Shown piece by piece: positions 43,110-53,018 of a stretch of DNA of 64,000 nt. The notes under the pieces are model-generated. The model did not search any database, was not told the origin of the DNA, and was given only the letters and a program-made list of their open reading frames with translations. Location of the stretch: NCBI RefSeq assembly GCF_009765225.1, contig NZ_VMSF01000001.1, forward strand, positions 2,418,001 to 2,482,000, written 5' to 3'. Numbering within the stretch: position 1 is the stretch's first letter; each line of letters begins with the position of its first letter. This stretch comes from Leifsonia sp. AG29 (GTDB lineage: Bacteria; Actinomycetota; Actinomycetes; Actinomycetales; Microbacteriaceae). Made by a program: the position numbers and the translations under genes.

Positions 43110-44513
43110 TCAGGAGACGGTCATCGCAGGGGTGTCCTCGTCGAGCTTCTGCGGCACGGCGACCGCGGGCCGTTGCACGAGCTCGAGCACGGCGATGACG
43201 AGCGCCGCGATCACCAGCGTCCAGATGATGAGTGCCGGCGTGAGCGGCCGGACGAACAGGATCACGGCCGAGGCGATGACCGCCACCGCCGCTCGGAGGA
43301 GCGCACGCTGCGCGTACAGCCACTCCCCCGTCCTGCCCGTGGTGATCCCGTGACTCTCGGCGGAGTTCCTCACCCAGGCCACCCCCGAGCCGAAGAAACC
43401 GCGCAGCCGTCTCGCGAACGCGAACGGACCGGCGTACCAGCCGACCAGCGCGACGGCGATGGCGAGCACGAGCACGGCGATCGCCGTATCGCGCATGGCG
43501 TCGCTCACCGTGCCATACAGCGTCTGAGCGACCGCCGAGGGCATGAGCGACGGGGTGACCGACGCCTGGAAGAGAAGACGGCCCGTGCCGACGAGCGCCA
43601 GCACGACGAGCATCGCGAGGGCCAAGCCGATCGAGGCCCAGACGAGGGCGAGGGCGCGACGCCGCGCGACCACCACCCCGAGCGCGAGGAACCCGATCGC
43701 GATCCAGGGGAGCCACGACCCGGCCGCGAGCGCGACACCGTAGAGGAGCTGCAGCGTGGGGACCGACGACTTCTGCGCGACGGTCACCGTCGGATTCACG
43801 GCGGGGATCTGGCTCGCGAAGGTCAGCCCCCGGTCGATGAGAGCCTGCTTGACCCGCTCGATGATCGGGCCGAGCTGGATGCCGATCGAGCCGTTCGCTC
43901 CGATCGTCACCGCCGATTGCGGGTTGTTCTGCATGGTGGCCACGAACTGCTTGTGCGTGGCCCGCAGCGCCTCCTGCCAGACCTGTTTGAAGGTGTCCGA
44001 CCGCACGAAGTTGGCGACCGTGTCGTGGAGGAGCGAGACGATCCCCTGGGCCATCGGCTCTTTGAGCGCGTTCAGCGCCTTGGTGGCGACGGGCCCGGTC
44101 CCGAGACCGGTGATGCCGTCGATGACCTGCGAGGTCAGCTTCGGGATGTCGACCTTCTGCTGGACGACCGTCACGACCTGATCGGTCACGTAACTCTGCA
44201 CGGCGGGGTCGTCGGCGAGCGGCGCGTACGTCGCCACGAATGTGTCCGTGTCGGTGAGCTGGACCTTCGCCCACGACGCGACCACCGCGACCGGCGCGAG
44301 CACGGAACCGATGACGATGAGGACGACAGAGAGCAGTGTCCACGCCCAGCTGCGCTTGTGGGGGGCGGCTGGAGCGGCCGGCGGTGCACTCGCTGCACCG
44401 GCGTCGAGAGCGGCCCCCGTGGAGGCTCGTTCCAGCTCGCCCCGCAATGCCGCGTTCTCCGCTTCCAGCGCCGCGAGCCGCTCGCGCACCTCGTCGTCCG
44501 TCATCCTCGCCAT
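43110..44513 (-). CDS. Membrane protein with N-terminal coiled coil, unknown function
   Basis: A 467-residue protein. The first 30 residues form a coiled coil (DEVRERLAALEAENAALRGE, core LAALEAENAALRGE). A helix at about 57-82 is followed by an extracytoplasmic domain (about 83-255) and then two or more pairs of membrane helices. I know this layout from unnamed actinobacterial membrane proteins but no function. The ATG at 44513 has GGAAGGGG six bases upstream. An upstream in-frame GTG would add 19 residues without a ribosome binding site. Confidence 0.75.
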   Translation of the reverse strand: MARMTDDEVRERLAALEAENAALRGELERASTGAALDAGAASAPPAAPAAPHKRSWAWTLLSVVLIVIGSVLAPVAVVASWAKVQLTDTDTFVATYAPLADDPAVQSYVTDQVVTVVQQKVDIPKLTSQVIDGITGLGTGPVATKALNALKEPMAQGIVSLLHDTVANFVRSDTFKQVWQEALRATHKQFVATMQNNPQSAVTIGANGSIGIQLGPIIERVKQALIDRGLTFASQIPAVNPTVTVAQKSSVPTLQLLYGVALAAGSWLPWIAIGFLALGVVVARRRALALVWASIGLALAMLVVLALVGTGRLLFQASVTPSLMPSAVAQTLYGTVSDAMRDTAIAVLVLAIAVALVGWYAGPFAFARRLRGFFGSGVAWVRNSAESHGITTGRTGEWLYAQRALLRAAVAVIASAVILFVRPLTPALIIWTLVIAALVIAVLELVQRPAVAVPQKLDEDTPAMTVS

Positions 44514-44598
44514 GACCGCCCCTTCCGCCGAGTGCGGCCACTGTAACGCCGCGGACCCCCGCTCGGGCATCCCGGTATCCGGAGGCGTGGAAGACGCG

Positions 44599-44633
44599 GG
44601 AAGGCCGGACCCCTGTGCGGGATCCGGCCTTCC
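44599..44633 (-). terminator. Terminator of sucCD
   Basis: An 11-bp stem (GGAAGGCCGGA and TCCGGCCTTCC) with a 13-nt loop, 16 bases after the sucD stop. No long U tract. Confidence 0.8.
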
Positions 44634-44648
44634 GGTCGGGGCGATCGG

Positions 44649-45536
44649 TCAGAGCGCCGCGTACACCTCGCGCAGGAGCGCCGCGGTCTCGGACGGCGTC
44701 TTGCCGACCTTGACGCCGGCGGCCTCGAGCGCCTCCTTCTTCGCCTGGGCGGTCCCCGCGGAGCCGGACACGATCGCGCCCGCGTGCCCCATGGTCTTCC
44801 CCTCGGGAGCCGTGAAGCCCGCGACGTAGCCGACGACCGGCTTCGTCACGTTGGCCTTGATGAAGTCGGCCGCGCGCTCCTCCGCGTCGCCGCCGATCTC
44901 GCCGATCATGACGATCGCCTTGGTCTCGGGGTCGGCCTCGAACGCGGCGAGCGCGTCGATGTGCGTGGTGCCGATGATCGGGTCGCCACCGATGCCGATG
45001 GCGGTCGAGAAGCCCAGGTCGCGCAGCTCGTACATCATCTGGTACGTCAGCGTGCCGGACTTGGAGACGAGGCCGATCGGGCCCTTGCCGGTGATCGTCG
45101 CCGGCGTGATGCCGACGAGGGACTCGCCGGGGGTGATGATGCCCGGGCAGTTCGGACCGATGATCCGGGTCTTGTTGCCCTTCTCCTTGGCGTAGGCCCA
45201 CGCCTCGGCCGAGTCCTGGACGGGGATGCCCTCCGTGATGACGACGAGGAGCGGGATCTCGGCGTCGATCGCCTCCACCATCGCGTCCTTCGCGAACGCG
45301 GGCGGCACGAAGATGATCGACACGTCGGCGCCGGTCTTCTCGATCGCCTCGACGACGGAGCCGAACACGGGGAGCTCGACGTCGCCGTGGGTGACGGTGG
45401 TGCCGGCCTTGCGGGCGTTCACGCCGCCGACGACCTGCGTGCCCGCCTTCAGCATCAGCGCGGTGTGCTTGGTGCCCTCGCCGCCGGTGATGCCCTGGAC
45501 GATGACCTTGGAGTCCTTGTTGAGGAAGATAGACAT
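44649..45536 (-). CDS. sucD: Succinyl-CoA synthetase alpha subunit
   Basis: With SucC makes succinate and ATP (or GTP) from succinyl-CoA in the TCA cycle. The 295-residue protein has the CoA-binding Rossmann motif [11 protein letters not shown] at 14-24, [12 protein letters not shown] near 123-134, and the phosphohistidine loop GHAGAIVSG near 245. The ATG is 17 bp after the sucC stop. Confidence 0.96.
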   Translation of the reverse strand: MSIFLNKDSKVIVQGITGGEGTKHTALMLKAGTQVVGGVNARKAGTTVTHGDVELPVFGSVVEAIEKTGADVSIIFVPPAFAKDAMVEAIDAEIPLLVVITEGIPVQDSAEAWAYAKEKGNKTRIIGPNCPGIITPGESLVGITPATITGKGPIGLVSKSGTLTYQMMYELRDLGFSTAIGIGGDPIIGTTHIDALAAFEADPETKAIVMIGEIGGDAEERAADFIKANVTKPVVGYVAGFTAPEGKTMGHAGAIVSGSAGTAQAKKEALEAAGVKVGKTPSETAALLREVYAAL

Positions 45537-45553
45537 GGTTGTTCGTCCTTCGC

Positions 45554-46717
45554 TTACTTCGCTGCCAGCTCGGCGGCCTTGTCGGCGCCCTCGTCCATGG
45601 TGAGCGCGAGGGTGACCAGCGGGTGGTTCGCCTCGGTGAGGATGCGGCGCCCCTCCTCGACGTTGTTGCCGTCGAGACGCACGACGAGCGGCTTGTTGGC
45701 CTCGTCGCCGAGGATCTCGAGCGCCTTGACGATGCCGTTCGCGACCGCGTCGCACGCGGTGATGCCGCCGAACACGTTCACGAACACGCTCTTGACCTGC
45801 GGGTCGTTCAGGATGACATCGAGACCGGCGGCCATGACCTCGGCGGAGGCGCCGCCTCCGATGTCGAGGAAGTTCGCGGGCTTGACGCCCTTGTGGTTCT
45901 CGCCGGCGTAAGCGACCACGTCGAGGGTCGACATGACGAGGCCCGCGCCGTTGCCGATGATGCCGACCTGGCCGTCGAGCTTGACGTAGTTGAGGTCGGA
46001 GGCCTTGGCCTTCGCCTCCAGCGGATCGGCGTCGGCCTTGTCCTCCAGCGCCCCGTGGTAGAGGTGGCGGAAGCCGGCGTTGTCGTCGAGGGTGACCTTG
46101 CCGTCGAGGGCGATGATGTCGCCCTCCTCTGTGAGAACCAGCGGGTTGACCTCGACCAGGGTCGCGTCCTCGCCCTTGTAGACCTCGTAGAGCTTCACGA
46201 AGACGTCGGCGACCTTCTCGACGAGCTCGTCGGGGAAGCCCGCAGTGCGGGCGATCTCGGTCGCCTTCGCCGAGTCGATCCCCTGGATCGGGTCGACCTC
46301 GACGCGGGCGAGCGCCTCGGGCTTCTCGACGGCGAGCTGCTCGATCTCCATGCCGCCCTCGACGCTCGTGAGCGACAGGTACGACCGGTTGGCGCGGTCG
46401 AGGAGCACCGAGAAGTAGAACTCGCGCGCGATGCGCGCTCCGCCGGCCACCATCACGCGGCGGACGACGTGGCCCTTGATGTCGAGGCCCAGGATGGCCT
46501 TGGCGGCCTCCTCGGCGTCGTCGGCGGTCTTCGCGACCTTGACGCCGCCGGCCTTGCCGCGGCCTCCGGTCTTGACCTGCGCCTTGACGACGGTGACGCC
46601 GCCGAGCTTCTCGGCCGCGGCGCGCACCTCCTCGGGCGTGTCCGCGACGATGCCCGGCAGCACCGGGACCCCGTACTTCTCAAACAGGTCTCTGGCCTGG
46701 TACTCGTATAGATCCAC
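45554..46717 (-). CDS. sucC: Succinyl-CoA synthetase beta subunit
   Basis: ATP-grasp subunit of succinyl-CoA synthetase, 387 residues. It begins [12 protein letters not shown], the standard N-terminus, from a GTG at 46717; the open frame upstream has no start signal. [16 protein letters not shown] (core [12 protein letters not shown]) near 46 is the ATP-binding loop and LDIGGGAS near 290 is the CoA/phosphate region. Transcribed together with sucD. Confidence 0.96.
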   Translation of the reverse strand: MDLYEYQARDLFEKYGVPVLPGIVADTPEEVRAAAEKLGGVTVVKAQVKTGGRGKAGGVKVAKTADDAEEAAKAILGLDIKGHVVRRVMVAGGARIAREFYFSVLLDRANRSYLSLTSVEGGMEIEQLAVEKPEALARVEVDPIQGIDSAKATEIARTAGFPDELVEKVADVFVKLYEVYKGEDATLVEVNPLVLTEEGDIIALDGKVTLDDNAGFRHLYHGALEDKADADPLEAKAKASDLNYVKLDGQVGIIGNGAGLVMSTLDVVAYAGENHKGVKPANFLDIGGGASAEVMAAGLDVILNDPQVKSVFVNVFGGITACDAVANGIVKALEILGDEANKPLVVRLDGNNVEEGRRILTEANHPLVTLALTMDEGADKAAELAAK

Positions 46718-46945
46718 GGTTATCCAATCCGCTGCTGGCCCGGTGCGCTCGTGGCTTCCGGCTGGTGTCTCATGGCGGCTCGGCAGAATAGCTCGACGCC
46801 GAGATAAATTCGCCAGTGAGAACTTTAGCGCCTCCGCCTGACCGGACCGTAACCCTCCTGCCCTCACACCGGGCCCTCGGCGGGTGCTCTCCACAGATCG
46901 TCGGCTCCCCCCTCGCCGGCCTCCCGCGCTCGCGAGGGTGGAGAC

Positions 46946-48454
46946 ATGACTCACCGGATCTCGAACCTCCTGCTCGCCGTCATCCTCGGCGGCCTCGCCG
47001 TGCTGATCGGCGCCGTGCACTCCGCGCTCAGTCTTGCTCCACCCGCTCGCGCTCTGGCGGGCGACGGGCACGGTCCTGGCTACCGCTCCGAGTCAGGCTG
47101 GTGGCTGGGCAGCTACCGGCTCGACGACGGCGTGCAGGGCTTCTGCCTCGATGCCGGCAAGAAGAGCCCGACGGGGTACGCCTACGACTACGTCGACGCC
47201 TCGGCGCTGGGGCGCTTCGACCCCGAGCAGACGGCGCGCCTCGCCTACATCTCGCGCACGTGGGCGGCCACCGGTGACCGGCTCACGGCGGCCGCCGGCC
47301 AGGTGGCGACGTGGATGGTCGCCGGCCTCGGCGGCAGCACCCCGGAGAGCATGGCGGCGCGTGCGGGTGCCGACGCCCCCGCGGTCCTCGCCCGAGCTCA
47401 CGAGATGCTCGCCGAAGCCGACCGCGCGGCGTCGCGTTCGGTGAATGCCTCCGTCGTCGTCGAACTCGCCGAGAGCGGACACGGGCGACTGCGCGTCGAG
47501 GTCACGGTCGACCGCCTCGGCGGCCCCGAAGTGCTGTCTCCTGGCGCGCACACCGCCCACGTCGTGCTCAGCGGAGCGACGACCGCCGATGGGCGGACCG
47601 AGGCGGACGTACCGAGCGGAACGGACATCGACGTGGTCCCGACAGACACCGGTGCGAGCGTCTCCGTGACGGCCGAGGCGACCCTGACCTCGCTACCGTA
47701 CGGCGACCGGATGCTCGTCGCCGTGCCGCACGCGACCGAGGCCCAGTCCGTTCTGGTCGCGCAACCGGCAGACGCATCGGCCGAAGGGTCCGCGAGCGCG
47801 GTCGGCCCCTCCCCACGACCGTTCCAACCGACGGTGCAGACCGTGGCGAGCCATGCCCTCGCCGAGCCGGGTACAGCACTCCACGATCGCCTGACCGTCT
47901 CCGTGAGGAACGAGGAGGACCTGCTCCCGACCTGGGGCGTACGGCGCACCGACGACGGATTCGCCCCCGTCCGCGCGATCGTCGAGAGCACCCTGCACGG
48001 GCCCTACACCGAGCCCATCGCCCTCGCCGACGCACCGCCGAGCGACGGCCCCGCCGTCTGCACCGTGGAAACGGTCATCGAAGGCCCTGGTGAGTACGTC
48101 ACACCGGAGTGCGTCGTCGCCGCCGAGGGCTACTACGTCTGGACGGAGCGGATCGATCCCGAGCGGCTTGCGCCCGGCGAGGGCGGTGAGCGCCTGCGCC
48201 CCTGGCAGTCGGCGTTCGGGCTCGAGTCCGAGACGACCATCGTGCAGAAGAATCCGGTGCTGGCACCTGCCGCACCTGCCGCACCTGCCGTACCGACCGA
48301 GCTGGCCGCGACCGGGAACCTGAGCGGGCCCGCCACGGCGGTACTGGCCACTGCCGCGATGCTCACTGTCGCCGCGGGTGGACTGCTGACGGTCGCCGCC
48401 CGCTTCACGGGCCCGGGGGGCCGCCGCCGAGCGCGCCCAATCCGGGCACGGTGA
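46946..48454 (+). CDS. Thioester-domain surface protein with LAATG sorting signal
   Basis: A 502-residue secreted protein. A signal peptide (1-39, cut near ARALA-GD) is followed by a domain (about 45-140) with FCLD (Cys67) and AAAGQVATW (Gln119). This Cys...QxAxW pair is the form of Gram-positive thioester (TQXA) domains, where the Cys and Gln side chains join and attack host or surface amines. Beta-rich repeats follow. An Ala-Pro stalk encoded by GCACCTGCC repeats precedes the sorting signal LAATG at 453-457, a hydrophobic helix, and a basic tail: a class E sortase substrate. No sortase is next to it. GGAG stands three bases from the ATG. Confidence 0.8.
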   Translation: MTHRISNLLLAVILGGLAVLIGAVHSALSLAPPARALAGDGHGPGYRSESGWWLGSYRLDDGVQGFCLDAGKKSPTGYAYDYVDASALGRFDPEQTARLAYISRTWAATGDRLTAAAGQVATWMVAGLGGSTPESMAARAGADAPAVLARAHEMLAEADRAASRSVNASVVVELAESGHGRLRVEVTVDRLGGPEVLSPGAHTAHVVLSGATTADGRTEADVPSGTDIDVVPTDTGASVSVTAEATLTSLPYGDRMLVAVPHATEAQSVLVAQPADASAEGSASAVGPSPRPFQPTVQTVASHALAEPGTALHDRLTVSVRNEEDLLPTWGVRRTDDGFAPVRAIVESTLHGPYTEPIALADAPPSDGPAVCTVETVIEGPGEYVTPECVVAAEGYYVWTERIDPERLAPGEGGERLRPWQSAFGLESETTIVQKNPVLAPAAPAAPAVPTELAATGNLSGPATAVLATAAMLTVAAGGLLTVAARFTGPGGRRRARPIRAR

Positions 48455-48535
48455 GCAGGACCATGCCGAGGAGCACCGTGAGAATGATCCCGTGGGCGCA
48501 TGGCCGTCCGCGCGATCCGTGGGCACCATGGAGGA

Positions 48536-49360
48536 GTGACCTCAGTACCCGGACATCCGACGGCCCTCGCCGAGATCGCGGGCGAGTCGCTGTCGCTGCT
48601 CGGAGGCGGTCGGGCGCTCCTCCTCCAGATCGCGCACCCCTCCGTGGGGCGCGGCGTGGCCGAGCACAGCGACTTCGCGGGGAGGATGCTCGATCGTCTG
48701 CACGGCACGATCACCTTCGTCTACGCCTCGGTGTTCGCGACGCCGGAGGAGTTCGCCGAGGTCAAGCGGGCGGTCGACCGGGCTCACGGGCCGGTGCGCG
48801 GTCCGGCGGATGGGCCCAGTCCCGCCTACTCGGCCTTCGACCCCGAGCTGCAGCTCTGGGTCGCTGCGACGCTGTACCAGACCATGATCGAGCTCCACGA
48901 GAGGTTCTTCGGTGCCCTGGAGCCCGCGACGGCCGACGCCGTCTACCGGGACTTCACCCGGCTCGGCCTGAACCTTCAAGTGCGCTCGTCGCAGTGGCCG
49001 GCCTCCCGGGCCGCGTTCGACGAGTACTGGCACTCGATGATCGGCCGCTTGACCGTGACCGAGGAGGCGCGCGCCATCGCCGCGGAGCTCCTCCGGCCGA
49101 CGAGGCTGCCGGTGTGGCTGCGGGCGGTGTTCCCTCAGGTACGGCTCGTCACGGCCGGTCTATTGCCCGACAGTGTGCGCGAGCAGTACGGAATCCCCTG
49201 GGACGACGACCGCCGTCGGCGGTTCGAACGCTGGATGCATTGGGCGGTTCTCGTGTACCGGCGGCTTCCGAAAGCCGCTCGAACCGCTCCCCGGGAGCTC
49301 TACCTGCGTCGGATGCGGAGAGCCCTGCGCGAGAAGGCCCTAAGCCGAACGACGGTTTGA
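48536..49360 (+). CDS. MpaB-family (DUF2236) oxygenase-like protein
   Basis: A 274-residue protein of the MpaB/latex-clearing-protein-like DUF2236 family. QIAHPSVGRGVAEHSDF near residues 31-47, with His34 and His44, carries the histidines expected to bind heme in the family. The activity is unknown; rubber-oxygenase relatives cleave double bonds, but most DUF2236 proteins are untested. The start is uncertain: the GTG at 48536 is placed directly after GGAGGA, while an ATG at 48500 has no ribosome binding site. The 3' end overlaps the convergent FUSC gene by 21 bases. Confidence 0.8.
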   Translation: MTSVPGHPTALAEIAGESLSLLGGGRALLLQIAHPSVGRGVAEHSDFAGRMLDRLHGTITFVYASVFATPEEFAEVKRAVDRAHGPVRGPADGPSPAYSAFDPELQLWVAATLYQTMIELHERFFGALEPATADAVYRDFTRLGLNLQVRSSQWPASRAAFDEYWHSMIGRLTVTEEARAIAAELLRPTRLPVWLRAVFPQVRLVTAGLLPDSVREQYGIPWDDDRRRRFERWMHWAVLVYRRLPKAARTAPRELYLRRMRRALREKALSRTTV

Positions 49361-50413
49361 CGCTCGAGAGCGCTCCACGAGTCGGGCCAGCAGGACGAGC
49401 GCGATGCCGATCCCCGCCCCCAGGACGGTCTCGAGCACGCGGTCGAGCAGCAGAACGCCCAGCGGTGCGGGGCTCGCCAGATGCGACACGGCGAGGGCCA
49501 TCGGCGTGATGAACACCAGCGCCCACCCGTAGGACCGCCCGACGAGCATCTCGGCGAAGAACTGGCAGACGACGATCACAGCGATCACCAGGAGCGCGGG
49601 CGGCGACCACGCCAGCACCGCCGCGGCGACCACCACGCCCGCGACTGTCCCGATGATGCGGTGCACCGAACGAGACACCGAGTGCGCGGCGCGGGCGGGC
49701 GGGATCACGGCGACGACGCTCACGACCGCCCAGTAAGCGTGACCCAGACCGAAGAACAGCGCGATCGCACCGGCGAGGAGGACGCCGACCACGTTCTGCG
49801 CCACGGTCAGCCAGACACGCCAGTCCTTCGCCGCACCCAGATCGACGCCGGGTCGGCGCCTCAGCTCCTTCAGCAGGCCGGACGAGCCGAGGAGTCCCTC
49901 CGTGCGCGAGCCTCCGTCCGGGCGGGAGGCGGTCCCGGACGCGCGCCCACCGACCGTCCGCCGGATCGCCCACCCCGACAGGGTGAGCAGCCACGAGAAC
50001 GCAGCGACCGCGGCCGCCAGCGCGATCCTCGGCAGGGCCTCGCGGGGAGGCGTCGGCACGGCGGCGCACACCAGCAGGGCGAAGACGAAGAACAAGGGTT
50101 GGGAGGGCAGCAGCTGGAAGGCGGTCGCGAGGATGGTCCCGGCCGCGACGACCACCACGAGGAGCAGCGCGAGCAGGGCGAGCGGCTCGCCGGCCAGCGC
50201 CACACCGACGCCGACGGCGATGCTGACGAGCATGGCGACGCCGGCGACCGTGACGCTCCGGATGCGCAGGCGATACGGCTCGTTCCGGCCGTACAGCGCG
50301 GTGAACGCACCGAACGTCGCGTAAGCCGCCAGATCGAGCCGACCGGCCGCATGAAGCAACAGGAGGGGCACCGCGACGGCGACGGCCGCACGGAGTCCCA
50401 CTTCGACGCTCAT
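49340..50413 (-). CDS. FUSC-family membrane protein
   Basis: A 357-residue protein with two sets of membrane helices (about 8-135 and 215-335) joined by a charged stretch, the form of fusaric-acid-resistance/aromatic-acid-exporter-like proteins. The repeat-like segments FGAFTALYGRNEPYRLR and YWAVVSVVAVIPP mark each half. Export of small aromatic acids is a family guess. ATG at 50413, 20 bp after the pcrA stop on the same strand. Confidence 0.78.
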   Translation of the reverse strand: MSVEVGLRAAVAVAVPLLLLHAAGRLDLAAYATFGAFTALYGRNEPYRLRIRSVTVAGVAMLVSIAVGVGVALAGEPLALLALLLVVVVAAGTILATAFQLLPSQPLFFVFALLVCAAVPTPPREALPRIALAAAVAAFSWLLTLSGWAIRRTVGGRASGTASRPDGGSRTEGLLGSSGLLKELRRRPGVDLGAAKDWRVWLTVAQNVVGVLLAGAIALFFGLGHAYWAVVSVVAVIPPARAAHSVSRSVHRIIGTVAGVVVAAAVLAWSPPALLVIAVIVVCQFFAEMLVGRSYGWALVFITPMALAVSHLASPAPLGVLLLDRVLETVLGAGIGIALVLLARLVERSRASNRRSA

Positions 50414-50433
50414 CGAAGCGAGCGCGTCGCGCC

Positions 50434-52965
50434 TCACAGCTTTTCGATCGGGGCGATCTTGATGAGGAGCTTCTTCGCGCCCACCTTCTCGAACTGGACG
50501 TGCGCGACGCGCTTGGCGCCCTCGCCGGTGACGGTGGTCACTCGGCCGTCTCCGAAATCGGCGTGACGGATCCGGTCTCCGGCCGCGAGCTCCAGATCTC
50601 CGTTGTCGCGCACCTGACCCGTGACCCGGTTGGGCCACTCGGCCTTCGGCCGTTCCGGTTTCGAGAACCCGCCGGCGCGGAAGCTGTCGTTCCAGCGTCC
50701 GGAGTCGCCCGCACCGAGGCCCGGGCGTCGCGCGTTGAGCGCCCGGGACTGGCTCCCGCCGCGGCCGTTGGCCGCGCCCGGCGACTGGCGCCAGTCGATG
50801 AGATCGGCCGGGATCTCCTGAAGGTACCGGCTGGGCATGGCCACCGCCGTCTCGCCGAACTGGGCCCTGGTCATGGCCAGCGAGAGGAACAGCCGCTTCT
50901 TCGCCCGGGTGATGCCGACGTAGAAGAGGCGCCGCTCCTCCGCCGGGCCACCGGGTTCGTTCGCCGACATGCGGTGCGGGAGGAGGTCCTCCTCGATGCC
51001 CGTGAGGAAGACGGCGTCGTACTCGAGCCCCTTCGCCGTGTGCAGGGTCATGAGCGACACCGCACCGCTCGAGTCGTCGATCTCGTCCGCTGCCGCGACG
51101 AGCGACACCTCGGTCAGGAAGTCGACGAGCGTGCCGTCGGGATTGTTGCGCGCGAACTCCCGGGTCACGGCCACGAGCTCGTCGACGTTCTCGGCACGGG
51201 CCTCGTCCTGCGGGTCGCGGCTGTTGCGCAGCACGTCTAGCAGCCCGCTGCCGTCGAGAAGGAAGGTCAGCACGTCGGCCACCGAGGACGCCCCCGCCGG
51301 ATTCGCGGGATCGGCCTTGGCGGCGGCCTCGTCGAGGAGGCCGGAGAGCTGGAGGATCGCCGCGGTCACCTTCGGCCCGAGACCGAGCGAACCGGCGTCG
51401 CGCATCGCGTCACGGAAGGTCATGCCGTTGTCTTCGGCGTAGCTGGCGAGCTGCGTCTCGGTGGCGGGGCCGATGCCCCGCTTCGGCGTGTTGAGGATCC
51501 GCCGGAGAGCCAGGAGATCGTCGGGGTTGGCCACCGAGATGAGATACGCCATGGCGTCTTTGATCTCGGCCCGTTCGTAGAACTTGGTGCCGCCCATGAC
51601 CTTGTACGGCAGGGCGGACCGGATGAAGATCTCCTCCAGCGCACGCGTCTGAGCGTTCGTCCGGTAGAAGACCGCGATGTCCTTGTAGTCCATGCCGGCC
51701 GAGTGGAGCTTCTCGATCTCGTCGGCCACGAACTGGGCCTCGTCGTGCCCGGAGTAGCCCGTGTAGCCGACGATCTTCTCCCCGTCGCCCACGGCGGTCC
51801 AGAGCTTCTTGTCCTTGCGATCGAAGTTGTTCGCGATGACGGCGTTTGCCGCGCTCAGGATGTTCTGCGTGGAGCGGTAGTTCTGCTCGAGCAGCACCAC
51901 CTTCGCCCCGGGGAAGTCGCGCTCGAACTCGACGATGTTGCGGATGTCGGCGCCGCGGAAGGCGTAGATCGACTGGTCCGAGTCGCCGACGACGGTGAGG
52001 GAGGCGCTCGGCACCAGGCCCGCAGCGTCGCGGAGCCCCCCGATGTTCCGCCCCCGCGACTCCAGCTCGTCGGCGACCGCGGGCGCGACCGGCATCGTGA
52101 GCTCACGGATGAGGGCGTACTGCGCATGGTTGGTGTCCTGGTACTCGTCGACCAGGATGTGCCGGAACCGCGTCTGGTACAGGGCGGCGACCCGCGGGAA
52201 GGCCCGGAAGAGATAGACCGTCTCGGCGATGAGGTCGTCGAAGTCGAAGGCGTTGGCCCGCCGCAGCTCGCGGGTGTACTGCCGGAAGATCTCGAGGAAC
52301 ATCACCTCTTGCGGGTCGCTGAGGTTCGCCGAGCGGGCGTAGGCCTCGATGTCGGTAAGCTCATTCTTGAGCTTCGAGATCCGGCCCGCCGCGCCTCCCA
52401 CCGTGAAACCGAGCGTGTCGGCGTCGAGCTCCTTGATGATCCGCTTGAGGAGGGCCCGCGTGTCGCCCGAGTCGTAGATGGTGAAGCTCGCCGTCTTGCC
52501 GATCGTCTCGGCCTCGCGCCGCAGGATGCGGACGCACGCCGAGTGGAAGGTGGAGATCCACATGCCCTGCGCCTTGCCTCCGAGCAGCTGCTCGACGCGC
52601 TCGCGCATCTCGTTGGCGGCCTTGTTGGTGAACGTGATCGCCAGGATCTCGCTCGGCCACGCCTCCCGGCTCTCGATCAGCCCGGCGATACGTCGCGTGA
52701 GCACGCTCGTCTTGCCGGAGCCCGCCCCCGCGACGATGAGGAGGGCCTGCCCGCGGTACTCGGCGGCCTCGCGCTGCTGCGGGTTGAGTCCGGCGAACAG
52801 GCGCTCGCTCGGCCCGCGGTACCCGCCGCGCCCGGAGGAGGAACCGCCCGGACCGCCCCCCGATCGCCCGGCTGCGGGCTCGTCGCCCTGCCACCCGTCG
52901 AGGATGATCGGAACGGAGGAGGGCGCCGTGGCAGCGCCGGTGGGGGCATCGGGGAGGCTCGTCAT
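50434..52965 (-). CDS. pcrA: ATP-dependent DNA helicase PcrA
   Basis: Superfamily 1A 3'-5' helicase in repair and replication restart. The 843-residue protein has a Gly/Ser-rich N-terminal extension (about 1-52), Walker A AGAGSGKT at 79-86, ITFTNKAANEM (motif Ia), LVDEYQDTN (motif II), GDSDQSIYAFRGAD (motif III), and LMTLHTAKGLEYDAVF (motif V region). The C-terminal 50 residues (GDRIRHADFGDGRV, then KKLLIKIAPIEKL) form the Tudor-like RNA-polymerase-binding domain of PcrA/UvrD. Confidence 0.95.
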   Translation of the reverse strand: MTSLPDAPTGAATAPSSVPIILDGWQGDEPAAGRSGGGPGGSSSGRGGYRGPSERLFAGLNPQQREAAEYRGQALLIVAGAGSGKTSVLTRRIAGLIESREAWPSEILAITFTNKAANEMRERVEQLLGGKAQGMWISTFHSACVRILRREAETIGKTASFTIYDSGDTRALLKRIIKELDADTLGFTVGGAAGRISKLKNELTDIEAYARSANLSDPQEVMFLEIFRQYTRELRRANAFDFDDLIAETVYLFRAFPRVAALYQTRFRHILVDEYQDTNHAQYALIRELTMPVAPAVADELESRGRNIGGLRDAAGLVPSASLTVVGDSDQSIYAFRGADIRNIVEFERDFPGAKVVLLEQNYRSTQNILSAANAVIANNFDRKDKKLWTAVGDGEKIVGYTGYSGHDEAQFVADEIEKLHSAGMDYKDIAVFYRTNAQTRALEEIFIRSALPYKVMGGTKFYERAEIKDAMAYLISVANPDDLLALRRILNTPKRGIGPATETQLASYAEDNGMTFRDAMRDAGSLGLGPKVTAAILQLSGLLDEAAAKADPANPAGASSVADVLTFLLDGSGLLDVLRNSRDPQDEARAENVDELVAVTREFARNNPDGTLVDFLTEVSLVAAADEIDDSSGAVSLMTLHTAKGLEYDAVFLTGIEEDLLPHRMSANEPGGPAEERRLFYVGITRAKKRLFLSLAMTRAQFGETAVAMPSRYLQEIPADLIDWRQSPGAANGRGGSQSRALNARRPGLGAGDSGRWNDSFRAGGFSKPERPKAEWPNRVTGQVRDNGDLELAAGDRIRHADFGDGRVTTVTGEGAKRVAHVQFEKVGAKKLLIKIAPIEKL

Positions 52966-53018
52966 GTCTGTCCCGATTCTACCGGCCGACCACTGTCATT
53001 CGCCCGGGACGGAGGCCG

